A stretch of DNA of 43,373 bases from contig JALWYV010000047.1 in the NCBI GenBank assembly GCA_027003075.1, forward strand, positions 1 through 43,373, given 5' to 3'. Source of the stretch: Caldifarciminota bacterium. GTDB lineage: Bacteria; Hydrothermota; Hydrothermia; LBFQ01. The notes under the pieces were generated by a model. The model made no database searches and had not been told where the DNA came from. It worked only from the letters and a program-made list of their open reading frames with translations. A program made the position numbers and the translations under genes. This document shows positions 1 to 6,719 of the stretch, one piece after another (the first letter of the stretch is position 1; the number at the start of each line of letters is the position of its first letter).

Positions 1-994
1 TCCTCACCCTCACCCCCTCCCTGTCCCCCACGAGTCTCATGTTCAGATGTTCCCATACGAATCGTCTATCCTGCTCCTCAAGTACAGGTAAATCGGAGTA
101 AACTGCCACGAAGTTGCCGTAGGCCACCACGTTCTTCCCTGCTATCCTGTAATGACTTCCTCCCTCCATTTCAACGGCTCTCTCCACCTTTTCCGGCTCC
201 ACGTTCAGGCGTTCGGATAGGACCCTCATGGCGAGGTAGGGGTTCTTTTTTCTGATAAGGGTTATTCCTGCAAATCGCAGAACTTCCTCCCTGTGATAGC
301 GCCCGATCTCCCCTTTGAGAAAACTTCTCTCCATATTGAGGAGATGATAGGATCGGCGGAACCGCACCGGCAGGTCGGGGAAGAGTTTCATCATACGGGG
401 TACGACCTCAAGTCTTATGAAGTTCCTTGAAAACCGGGTATCGTAGTTGCTCTCGTCCTCCACCCACGAGAATCCGGATTCCCTGAGAGCCTCACGTATC
501 TCGTCCCGCCATAGGAGGATAAGGGGACGGACGAATATACCGCTCTTCGGTGGTATGAGTAGCCCGAAGGTACCCGACCCCCTGCTCACGTTGAACAGGG
601 CGGTTTCGTAGGCGTCGGAAAGGTTGTGGGCCAGACACACCCTTCCTATTCCCGTTTCCCTTGCAACCTGTCGGAACACCCCGTACCTCAACTCCCTTGC
701 CTTCTCCTCTATAGATCCCCTGCCCTGGACCCTTATCCTACGTACTATCAGAGGGATTCCGAGGTTTCTGCAAAGGTCCCTTACGAACTCCTCGTCCCTG
801 TCTGCGGTGGGCCTGAGACCGTGGTTTACGTGTACGGCTATAACTCCGTACCCGAGATAACGAAGGGCGAGAAGACAGTAGACCGAATCCGCACCTCCGG
901 ATACCCCCACGAGGACATCTCCCCTCTCCTTCAGAAGGTTGAACTTCTCTATGGCCTCCCGGACCCTCTCAAGATTGGGCAAGTTGTCGGGCAT
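1..994 (-). CDS. tilS: tRNA(Ile)-lysidine synthase TilS (3' end outside window)
   Basis: TilS attaches lysidine to C34 of tRNA-Ile(CAU) in the cytoplasm, using ATP and lysine, so that the tRNA reads AUA codons. The reading frame from ATG at 992-994 carries the PP-loop ATPase motif SGGADS at residues 32-37, then VNHGLRP and LAHNLSDAYETALFN, which match the family's HxxHG-like and (D/N)xxET segments. About 331 residues are visible and the gene runs off the left edge, so the C-terminal tRNA-binding domain is incomplete. The start overlaps the end of the upstream membrane-protein gene by 26 bases, so it is probably the last gene of the minus-strand operon that begins at 2774. The window uses ATA codons heavily, which fits a need for this enzyme. 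No strong ribosome-binding site is visible, so the exact start is less certain than the identity. Confidence 0.9.
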   Translation of the reverse strand, partial: MPDNLPNLERVREAIEKFNLLKERGDVLVGVSGGADSVYCLLALRYLGYGVIAVHVNHGLRPTADRDEEFVRDLCRNLGIPLIVRRIRVQGRGSIEEKARELRYGVFRQVARETGIGRVCLAHNLSDAYETALFNVSRGSGTFGLLIPPKSGIFVRPLILLWRDEIREALRESGFSWVEDESNYDTRFSRNFIRLEVVPRMMKLFPDLPVRFRRSYHLLNMERSFLKGEIGRYHREEVLRFAGITLIRKKNPYLAMRVLSERLNVEPEKVERAVEMEGGSHYRIAGKNVVAYGNFVAVYSDLPVLEEQDRRFVWEHLNMRLVGDREGVRVR

Positions 995-1568
995 TTTTCC
1001 GGGTTCGCTCCAGATCCTCTGAAAGCTCAACGAGTGTTTCCACAAGAAGTTTAAAATCCCTCTCCGCCGTCAACCTCCGGGACAGAATTCCAAGTCTGAG
1101 GTTCTCTATGTACTGCACAAACGTACCCATGGTTTTGCGAAAGGACAGGACGTCCGTGAGCATGAGGACCACTCCTATCACCCCGAGCAGTACGGTTGTG
1201 ATGATGGACCACAGGGGTAAACGTTGCATGGGTCTGGAAAGGTAGTCTTCCGTGTACGAGAGAATGGCCTGCGTGTACCTTCCGAAATCACCGCTGGCAC
1301 TGGTGGCTTTGAGACTATCAATCAGTGCCATAAGTGTACTGTCCCCGATGGCGTACGCGTTATCTCTGAGCTGGTACAGGGTGGATGTAAAACCTATCTT
1401 ATCGTTTACCACCTGAAAGTACTCAAGGCGAAGGGTGTTCTCCCGGAGCGTGTACACGTCCATACGGCGATTGTAGTCGTTTATACTCCTGAAGTACATG
1501 AAGAGGTTAAAGCCCTCAAACCCCAGGGCCAGAGTTATGAGGCCGGATGCTATGAGCGTCCTTATCAT
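969..1568 (-). CDS. Two-TM membrane protein with extracytoplasmic domain and coiled-coil tail (sensor-like)
   Basis: This 199-residue protein is not one I can name. It has an N-terminal membrane segment (about residues 5-25), an extracytoplasmic helical stretch of about 85 residues, a second membrane segment (about 118-142) and a charged helical cytoplasmic tail (about 150-199) rich in E, R and L. This is the layout of the sensing half of a chemoreceptor or histidine kinase with a HAMP-like linker, but no kinase or methyl-accepting domain follows. It overlaps the upstream 311-residue gene by the ATGA junction (1565-1568) and tilS by 26 bases, indicating translational coupling. A role as a membrane sensor or anchor for the upstream gene product is inference. 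Confidence 0.6.
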   Translation of the reverse strand: MIRTLIASGLITLALGFEGFNLFMYFRSINDYNRRMDVYTLRENTLRLEYFQVVNDKIGFTSTLYQLRDNAYAIGDSTLMALIDSLKATSASGDFGRYTQAILSYTEDYLSRPMQRLPLWSIITTVLLGVIGVVLMLTDVLSFRKTMGTFVQYIENLRLGILSRRLTAERDFKLLVETLVELSEDLERTRKNARQLAQS

Positions 1569-2500
1569 CGTTCCTCCCTCAGCTTTTTCTTTAGCCTTTC
1601 AACGTCGTCCAGCAGTTTTTTGACCATCGCCGAGGATAGGGTCGTCTCTCCCTGTATCGCCCCCGCGAGGGCCTCAAGAAAACTTTCAAAGACGTACAAC
1701 CCTTTACGCCCAGAGATATGGAAAAGTACGTCGTTCTCCATGGGTTCAACGAGGCCTATTATGGGGTCAAGAAGCTGATCCGAATAACTCCGCTCCAGCA
1801 TCTCCCTGCGAACCTTAATATAAAAGTCCGGAACGTTGCGGGCCACCCGTGCGTAGATATGCCTCAACTCCTCGTAGAGGGTGTTAAACAGCTGGGCGAA
1901 ACTCTTCTCGTAAAGTTGTTCCTTTACGCTGAAAACCTTGAACTCGTACAGTCCACCTTCGGCCTTAAGGAGGTCGCTCAGGTTGAATATCTCACCACCT
2001 GAAAATACTCCGGACAGCATTCCCTCAAGGAATACCGCCGAGAAACTTAATGGGGAATAGGAGCGAAGGATGCCCGAGAAATCAAGGGACATCAACTCGT
2101 TTATCGTCTTTTCCGGGAAGGGGGTGATGGTATCCATGACTATTGAGGACTTGTGGAACACCGAAACGACCATAACCACGTCGCTGTTCAGGGGAGAGAA
2201 ACGGTAGCGGAAGGGACGTATATGCTTCATACCGCTTTTCTCACGGAAGAAATCGTCGTCGTCGTACATAAACATAGATCCGCCCTCAAAGGCCACACTC
2301 CCTATAACCTTGCCATAATCTATAAAATTAAAAACCTGACTCTCGGAGCTCTTGAGCAGGAATATCCCACTCAGTTGCTGTGTTTTAATACCCCGGAGAA
2401 CGTCCATAATGGACGCCCATCGTCCCCGTCCCTCGTATATAGGAGGGGTCAGGAAATCATTTAGCGTTTCCAGGATATCCGAGGTTTTCAAGGATATCAT
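1565..2500 (-). CDS. Hypothetical protein with possible divergent DUF4388/PATAN-like N-terminal domain
   Basis: This soluble protein of 311 residues has no signal peptide and no membrane segment. Residues about 30-80 read like a divergent PATAN/DUF4388 unit: a helix ending in LSGIFLL, then strands and the turn FIDYGKVIGSVAFEG, which resembles the family's 'dGkiihA' strand. The C-terminal 30 residues are charged and helical (VKKLLDDVERLKKKLREER), a likely coiled coil that could pair with the tail of the membrane protein encoded next. A bona fide PATAN domain sits in the response regulator at 32638-33702. The start overlaps the preceding gene by 44 bases; an internal ATG near 2407 is an alternative but would cut into the PATAN-like region. 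A regulatory role is inference. Confidence 0.5.
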   Translation of the reverse strand: MISLKTSDILETLNDFLTPPIYEGRGRWASIMDVLRGIKTQQLSGIFLLKSSESQVFNFIDYGKVIGSVAFEGGSMFMYDDDDFFREKSGMKHIRPFRYRFSPLNSDVVMVVSVFHKSSIVMDTITPFPEKTINELMSLDFSGILRSYSPLSFSAVFLEGMLSGVFSGGEIFNLSDLLKAEGGLYEFKVFSVKEQLYEKSFAQLFNTLYEELRHIYARVARNVPDFYIKVRREMLERSYSDQLLDPIIGLVEPMENDVLFHISGRKGLYVFESFLEALAGAIQGETTLSSAMVKKLLDDVERLKKKLREER

Positions 2501-2774
2501 GCTTGAGTTTTTCGTGCTCCACGGCCTTAAAGAACCTGAACTCCAGTATATCGCCGTTGGATATGGCCGCCTTAACCGGGCCGTCTGGAGCTCTAAGGAT
2601 CCTCAGAAGGGCGTCTTTTATGTTATCCGATGAATCTATCAGGAGGAGGGACTCATCCCACTCCCTGTCCTTTATCCTTATCAGGTAGAGACCGGGTGCC
2701 TCCGGAGCAAAACGCTCCACCATGTACTCATCAAAATCGTAGTGATCGTGCCAGTCAGGCCATACCTTTGCCAT
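2457..2774 (-). CDS. Small hypothetical protein, possibly a degenerate GIY-YIG-like fold
   Basis: This is the first gene of the minus-strand operon that ends with tilS (105 residues). I place the start at ATG 2772-2774 rather than further upstream because a -10 box TATACT lies 9 bases before it, with TTGATT 17 bases further upstream; translation would be leaderless. The sequence has PGLYLIRIKDREWDESLLLID followed by SDNIKDALLRIL and later EFRFFKAVEHEKLKHDIL. This order resembles a GIY-YIG-like fold (PGxYxI, LyIG-like strand, NLxxRL helix, EFR strand, E-rich helix), but the catalytic Tyr and Arg are not convincing, so nuclease activity is doubtful. Assignment to that fold is weak inference. 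Confidence 0.55.
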   Translation of the reverse strand: MAKVWPDWHDHYDFDEYMVERFAPEAPGLYLIRIKDREWDESLLLIDSSDNIKDALLRILRAPDGPVKAAISNGDILEFRFFKAVEHEKLKHDILENLGYPGNAK

Positions 2775-2783
2775 GTTCCAGAT

Positions 2784-2812
2784 AGTATAAAGGAGAAACC
2801 CCGGGTAATCAA
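2784..2812 (-). promoter_or_regulatory. Promoter of the 2774-to-tilS operon
   Basis: Reading the minus strand, TTGATT (2807-2812) is followed by 17 bases and then TATACT (2784-2789). The ATG starts 9 bases after the -10 box, so the transcript would begin at or next to the start codon. It diverges from the promoter at 2841-2869. Confidence 0.6.
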
Positions 2813-2838
2813 ACAAAAAGATGGTTATCGTGGCGATT

Positions 2839-2858
2839 GTTTGAACGATCGTTCAAAC
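2839..2858. promoter_or_regulatory. Perfect 20-bp palindrome, candidate TetR-type operator
   Basis: A perfect 20-bp inverted repeat with the core TTGAACGATCGTTCAA covers the -35 element and part of the spacer of the promoter for the PII-like/tolC genes. The TGAACG/CGTTCA half-sites resemble operators of TetR/AcrR-family repressors. A repressor bound here would block RNA polymerase. No tetR gene is visible in the window. Confidence 0.65.
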
Positions 2859-2869
2859 TCCGTTAGAAT
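2841..2869 (+). promoter_or_regulatory. Promoter of the PII-like/tolC operon
   Basis: TTGAAC (2841-2846), a 17-base spacer and TAGAAT (2864-2869) are followed after 7 bases by the ATG at 2877. The -35 box lies inside the palindrome 2839-2858. There is no Shine-Dalgarno sequence, so translation is probably leaderless. Confidence 0.7.
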
Positions 2870-2876
2870 ACCTTCC

Positions 2877-3158
2877 ATGGTTGCTCTGGTAGTATGTAGC
2901 GCCCCGTTTTTAAGGGAGTTCCTGAAAGGGCTTGAGGAACGGGGCTTTCGGGGATGGACGCTCATCCCGAAGGTGCTCGGTAAGGGGGGGAGCAGTGACC
3001 CCCAGATGGACGACGACGTCTGGCCTGGATACTCCGGCATGGTAATTGTCCATTTCCCTCCGGACAGGGAGGAGGATATGAGGAACCTGCTCAGGGAGTT
3101 CAACAGCCGTATATCACCGTTCAAGGCCTTCATGTTCAGGGGGGTGGAGGAGGTATGA
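2877..3158 (+). CDS. Transporter-associated PII-like protein (PG0541-like)
   Basis: This 93-residue protein resembles the PII-like family found beside RND/TolC efflux genes in Bacteroidetes-type genomes. It has a ferredoxin-like strand-helix-strand start (VALVVCSAPFLREFLKGLEERG), then the T-loop-like segment GKGGSSDPQMDDDVWPG that matches the family's G(K/R)GS..P....WPG signature, and a C-terminal strand ending KAFMFRGVEEV. PII-like proteins of this group are thought to sense a small ligand or metal and modulate a membrane transporter; the ligand here is unknown. The start at 2877 is chosen because TAGAAT ends 7 bases before it. The stop overlaps the TolC start by ATGA (3155-3158), so the two are co-translated, which supports an efflux-linked role. 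Confidence 0.72.
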   Translation: MVALVVCSAPFLREFLKGLEERGFRGWTLIPKVLGKGGSSDPQMDDDVWPGYSGMVIVHFPPDREEDMRNLLREFNSRISPFKAFMFRGVEEV

Positions 3159-4453
3159 TCCTTCTGCTCGTATCCCTTGACCTCACGGAGGACATGGCGG
3201 TTGAAACGGGGTTAAAGAATTACCCGATCCTGGCCGCCGACAGCCTTGACATGGAGGCCCTGAGGATGCAGGTTAAGGAGATGGGTTCCTCCCTGTGGCC
3301 GAAGCTGGAATTTCAGTTCGGATACTCGTACAACTCCTACGTGACTCAGATGGAGATGGTCTCCCCCGTCAGGTGGCACTTCATAGAGGTACCTCCCGGT
3401 TCCGGTCAGGGCATAGCCTACCCGGACAGTTTCGTCGTTGATACTTTTGAGTTCGGGAGGTCACACAACTACCGCTTTTCGGTTACCCTCAGCCGGGTCC
3501 TGTGGTCCTGGGGGAGGATGGAGAGAGGGTACTTCCTCCAGAAGGATCTGCTAAGGAGCAGGTGGAAGGATTACGAGGCCAGAAAGCAGGCCTACGCCTA
3601 CACCGTAAGGCAGGTTTACGTAATGACCCTGCTGGCGAAGGAGGCCCTGGGCGTGGCTGAAGACGCATATAAGTTCGCAAAAGAGAACCTTAAGCTGGTT
3701 GAGGAGGCTTACAGGAACGGACGTGTCACCAGACTGGATTACCTGAGGGCAAAGGTGAACTACGAGAACAGCCGTTATAACCTATCAAACGCCCGCAAAT
3801 CCTACGAGAAGGCCATCTCCAGCCTGAGGCTGATCCTCGGACTTCCGGATAGCGTGGAGATAAACCTGAAGGACACCCTCGCCCTGCCCGATGGGTCACC
3901 CGACACCACCCTTCAGAGGGCGGACATAGAGTACATTAAAGAGCAAGCCAGAATACTTAAGGAAATAGGAAAGGAGGAGATCAAGGCGTTCCTCCCCACG
4001 TTGTTCGGTTCCGTGTCCTACAACTACCAGCGACCCCTTGGTTTTGAGGACAAATGGGGCAGCAACTGGGTGGCCACCCTCGGAGTTAACTGGACACTCT
4101 TTAACGGTTTAAAACCTTACAACTCCTACAGGAGGTACCGCTATCAGGCGGACGCTCTCCGAAGGAGGGCGGTATTTTTAGAGCAGAAGGCCCGTACGGA
4201 TCTGAGAAACGCCCTGAGGGAGTACGAGGGGGCCCTTGAGAGGTTAAAGGCCGCTAAGGAGGCCCTGAAGATGGCCCGCGAGTCCTTCAAACTCTCCCGT
4301 GAGGCCTACAGGAACGGTCGCATATCCTACACCGACCTGAAGCAGGTTGAGATAACTTACAGGAACGCGATACTCAACTACAAACGGGCTGTAGCCGACG
4401 TCAGGCTATCCTACTGGAAGGCCTACTACGTAGCACGGGCTCCGGTTGAATGA
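3155..4453 (+). CDS. TolC-family outer-membrane efflux protein
   Basis: This 432-residue protein belongs to the TolC/OEP family, which forms trimeric outer-membrane channels with long periplasmic helices for tripartite efflux pumps. Two OEP repeats are visible: the AYRNGRVTRLDYLRAKVNYENSR helix around residues 188-210, and the matching AYRNGRISYTDLKQVEITYRNAIL near residues 387-410. Strand segments in each half end in aromatic pairs. Length is normal for the family. Only about 7 residues (MILLLVS) precede the mature-type start LDLTEDMAVETG, and no in-frame upstream start exists because the gene overlaps the PII-like stop by ATGA. No inner-membrane pump or adaptor lies next to it, so its partner must be elsewhere in the genome or in the Cus operon at 37-43 kb. 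Confidence 0.88.
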   Translation: MILLLVSLDLTEDMAVETGLKNYPILAADSLDMEALRMQVKEMGSSLWPKLEFQFGYSYNSYVTQMEMVSPVRWHFIEVPPGSGQGIAYPDSFVVDTFEFGRSHNYRFSVTLSRVLWSWGRMERGYFLQKDLLRSRWKDYEARKQAYAYTVRQVYVMTLLAKEALGVAEDAYKFAKENLKLVEEAYRNGRVTRLDYLRAKVNYENSRYNLSNARKSYEKAISSLRLILGLPDSVEINLKDTLALPDGSPDTTLQRADIEYIKEQARILKEIGKEEIKAFLPTLFGSVSYNYQRPLGFEDKWGSNWVATLGVNWTLFNGLKPYNSYRRYRYQADALRRRAVFLEQKARTDLRNALREYEGALERLKAAKEALKMARESFKLSREAYRNGRISYTDLKQVEITYRNAILNYKRAVADVRLSYWKAYYVARAPVE

Positions 4454-4463
4454 AGGTCGGGCG

Positions 4464-4469
4464 TATAAT
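4464..4469 (+). promoter_or_regulatory. -10 box upstream of gene at 4479
   Basis: A perfect TATAAT ends 9 bases before ATG 4479 and starts just after the tolC stop. No good -35 box is visible and no Shine-Dalgarno sequence follows, so this is a leaderless-type start. Confidence 0.65.
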
Positions 4470-4478
4470 AGAGCGGTC

Positions 4479-4808
4479 ATGAAAGTATTGAAAGAGCAAC
4501 CCCTGAAGTGGAAGCTGGTGGAGACCAGGACCGGTGCTGTCCTCAACCTCATAGAGGTGGACGAGAACCACTTCTTTATAGAGCAGAACTACAAAAAGCC
4601 CAGCAAGTACGGTATAGCCTACAAGCAACTTAAGGAGAAGTTTCCGCAGTTCTACATGTTCTGGGAGATCAAGAACAACCGGTACACGGGCAAACTCCTC
4701 GCCGGGGCCTTCCTGACGAAGAAGGAGATAGACGACTTCATAACCTCGGTGCTTCAGAGCGAGGAGTACAAGGCCCACGAGGACGTGAGGGACGAACTCC
4801 CTGAGTAA
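4479..4808 (+). CDS. Conserved-looking hypothetical protein (109 aa)
   Basis: I do not recognise this family. The protein is short, soluble and charged, with alternating strands in the first half (WKLVETRTGAVLNLIEVDENHFFIEQ) and a C-terminal helix (KKEIDDFITSVLQSEEYKAHEDVRDELPE). No signal peptide or membrane segment is present. The start at 4479 follows a TATAAT box by 9 bases; an in-frame ATG at 4446 inside the tolC end would add 11 residues but lies upstream of that box. Codon use matches the neighbours. It is separated from the lipoprotein gene downstream by its own weaker promoter, so no operon partner is evident. Confidence 0.6.
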   Translation: MKVLKEQPLKWKLVETRTGAVLNLIEVDENHFFIEQNYKKPSKYGIAYKQLKEKFPQFYMFWEIKNNRYTGKLLAGAFLTKKEIDDFITSVLQSEEYKAHEDVRDELPE

Positions 4809-4815
4809 ACTGCCT

Positions 4816-4821
4816 TAAGAT
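4816..4821 (+). promoter_or_regulatory. Possible -10 box for gene at 4828
   Basis: TAAGAT ends 6 bases before the GTG start at 4828. It is weaker than the neighbouring boxes but has the same spacing as the other leaderless-type starts in this window. Confidence 0.4.
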
Positions 4822-4827
4822 TTTGAC

Positions 4828-5445
4828 GTGTACAGGAAATTTGCGTTCTTTTTAATTTTTCTGGTTGGGTGTACGTCCGTACCGATGGAGTACGAGAGAG
4901 CGAGTACCCGTCCGGGTACCTCCGGTGAGATCGGTGTATCCGCCCAATCCACGGGATGGTTCTTCGCTGCCCCCGATGCCGCGGCCGCCGGCGTGATTCT
5001 GAACGGCAGGCTGGACGGACGTCTGGGGTACTCCCCCAACGGGTGGTTATCCTTAGGCCTTCAGGGTGGGATCGTACGGGGGTACTCAACGGGGACCGAC
5101 TGGAAGGGAGACTACTACTCTGCCGACGCCTACCCCTACATCAAGGTGGGTATTCCGCGTCTATCCGTTAAACTATCTGCGGGATATTCCTTCACTTTTC
5201 GTGAGAACGGTAAGCCCTCCGTACACGATAAGTTTCCGAACGCTTACGCCGACTTCCTCGTGGGCTTTGGGGAGCGGGAGCATTCCACTGTAGTAGTGAG
5301 GTTGGGAGGCACACCCCTGGTCGGCATCGGGGTCGGGTACGTCTTCCATGCGGGGGGTCTATCAATAGCGGGGATGGTATCCGGTATCCCCTACATCGTG
5401 GGAGGACACGTGGGCCTCCATATCGGCGCGGCGTACGGATTCTGA
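4828..5445 (+). CDS. Hypothetical lipoprotein, possible small outer-membrane barrel
   Basis: This 205-residue protein starts with a classical lipoprotein signal (MYRKFAFFLIFLVGC, Cys15 as lipidation site). The rest is rich in Gly, Tyr and alternating hydrophobic residues in short strands (GRLGYSPNGWLSLGLQGG, KVGIPRLSVKLSAGYSF, GIGVGYVFHAGGLSIAGM). This pattern is typical of a small beta-barrel or opacity-like outer-membrane protein. No family name can be given with confidence. The GTG start is the only candidate that keeps the charged n-region and follows the -10-like TAAGAT by 6 bases. It stands alone between two promoters. Confidence 0.65.
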   Translation: MYRKFAFFLIFLVGCTSVPMEYERASTRPGTSGEIGVSAQSTGWFFAAPDAAAAGVILNGRLDGRLGYSPNGWLSLGLQGGIVRGYSTGTDWKGDYYSADAYPYIKVGIPRLSVKLSAGYSFTFRENGKPSVHDKFPNAYADFLVGFGEREHSTVVVRLGGTPLVGIGVGYVFHAGGLSIAGMVSGIPYIVGGHVGLHIGAAYGF

Positions 5446-5459
5446 ACCCACAGCCCGCT

Positions 5460-5465
5460 TAGAAT
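5460..5465 (+). promoter_or_regulatory. -10 box of the glycosyltransferase-priA unit
   Basis: TAGAAT ends 6 bases before ATG 5472. There is no Shine-Dalgarno sequence in between. Confidence 0.6.
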
Positions 5466-5471
5466 TGACCG

Positions 5472-6719
5472 ATGAAGGTTTACCCCCTTCCCGAGGGACA
5501 TCCTCTAAAGGGCCTCCCCACGGATGGGTGGGTTATGGTGTACTCACCCGGATCGGCAATTCTTCGCCTTCCGGACAGTTTACCCCGATCCCCTGTCGTC
5601 CTTTTCAACTATATATCGGACGGGCGGGTGGAGAGGCCAGCATACTACCCCGACATAACCGAGGGCATGAGGAGGGGGCCCGTCAGGTTCTATGAAGCTG
5701 GCTTTTTAAAGCGGATAGGGGCGGAGAGGTACGGTTCCCTCTGGGAGTACCACGCCTTCCTGTCCCTTTACTCCGAGGGGAAGGCTCACGCCGTAGTGGA
5801 CGAGGTGGTGGCAGAGGAGAACAAAAAAGAAGGTTACGGGAAACTCCACAGCGAAGCCTTCAACTACCTGATGTACGGCCCGAATTACGAGAGGGAGGTT
5901 GAGGCCATCTTTTACAACTTTCTAAGGCGGATGGGAGCATACATGGATCGGCCCATGGGTTACCCTCTGAGGACCCGTCCCCACTCACCGAAGGTCTCCG
6001 TCATAACACCGGTCAGGAACCGGGAAAGGTTCATAGGGGAGGCCATAGAGTCCGTACTCAACAACGACTTCCCGGACTGGGAGATGGTTATCGTTGACAA
6101 CGGTTCCACGGACTCCACACCCGACGTGGTGGAGAGGTACGCCCGTAAAGACAGCCGTATCAGGCTCGTAAGGACTGCCGGGAAGACCCTGACGGAGTGC
6201 CTGAACATCGCCGTTAGAGAGAGCAGGGGGTGGATAGTCGCCCAGCTGGATTCGGACGACACCTACACACCGTGGGCGTTAAGGACGATATACGAGTACC
6301 ACAGGGATAACCCCGTGGGTCTGGCCGTCTCCTACTACGAGGTGGTGGACGAGGAGGGCAAGGTCATACCGGAGCTGCCCGTAGTCAAACACTTGGAGTT
6401 CAGCATAAACAACATCCTCAGGGTCGGGGGGGCCGGAGCCGTCAGGTCCTACAGGAGGGAGGTCCTTGAGCGCCTCGGCGGTTTTGATGAGAGGAACGTT
6501 CCCCACTTCGCCGAAGATTACGACCTCGTCCTCAGGATCTCGGAGATTTACCCCATAGGGCGGATACACTCCGTCCTCTACAGGTACAGGAGGCACGCGG
6601 AGTCAACCGATGCCACCCGGAAGTACCACTTTAAAGCCCGTACGAAGACTGCCCTGCGTTGGGCCGCCATAGAGCGCAGGAGGACGTTTAACTTCGTAAG
6701 AAAGGCGGCACTCCCCTGA
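5472..6719 (+). CDS. Family 2 glycosyltransferase with N-terminal extension
   Basis: This protein of 415 residues has a GT-A glycosyltransferase domain from about residue 175: KVSVITPVRNRERFIGEAIESVL, then VIVDNGSTDSTPDVV (nucleotide-binding strand), and the metal-binding DxD motif DSDD at residues 260-263. A later acceptor-side segment reads GGFDERNVPHFAEDYDLVLRIS, with the typical ED pair. GT2 enzymes transfer a sugar from a nucleotide-sugar to an acceptor such as a glycan or lipid; the substrate cannot be deduced. The first ~170 residues are not a recognisable second catalytic domain. There are no membrane segments, so it acts at the cytoplasmic face. Its stop overlaps the priA start by one base (TGATG), so the two are co-transcribed, although functionally unrelated. 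Confidence 0.88.
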   Translation: MKVYPLPEGHPLKGLPTDGWVMVYSPGSAILRLPDSLPRSPVVLFNYISDGRVERPAYYPDITEGMRRGPVRFYEAGFLKRIGAERYGSLWEYHAFLSLYSEGKAHAVVDEVVAEENKKEGYGKLHSEAFNYLMYGPNYEREVEAIFYNFLRRMGAYMDRPMGYPLRTRPHSPKVSVITPVRNRERFIGEAIESVLNNDFPDWEMVIVDNGSTDSTPDVVERYARKDSRIRLVRTAGKTLTECLNIAVRESRGWIVAQLDSDDTYTPWALRTIYEYHRDNPVGLAVSYYEVVDEEGKVIPELPVVKHLEFSINNILRVGGAGAVRSYRREVLERLGGFDERNVPHFAEDYDLVLRISEIYPIGRIHSVLYRYRRHAESTDATRKYHFKARTKTALRWAAIERRRTFNFVRKAALP

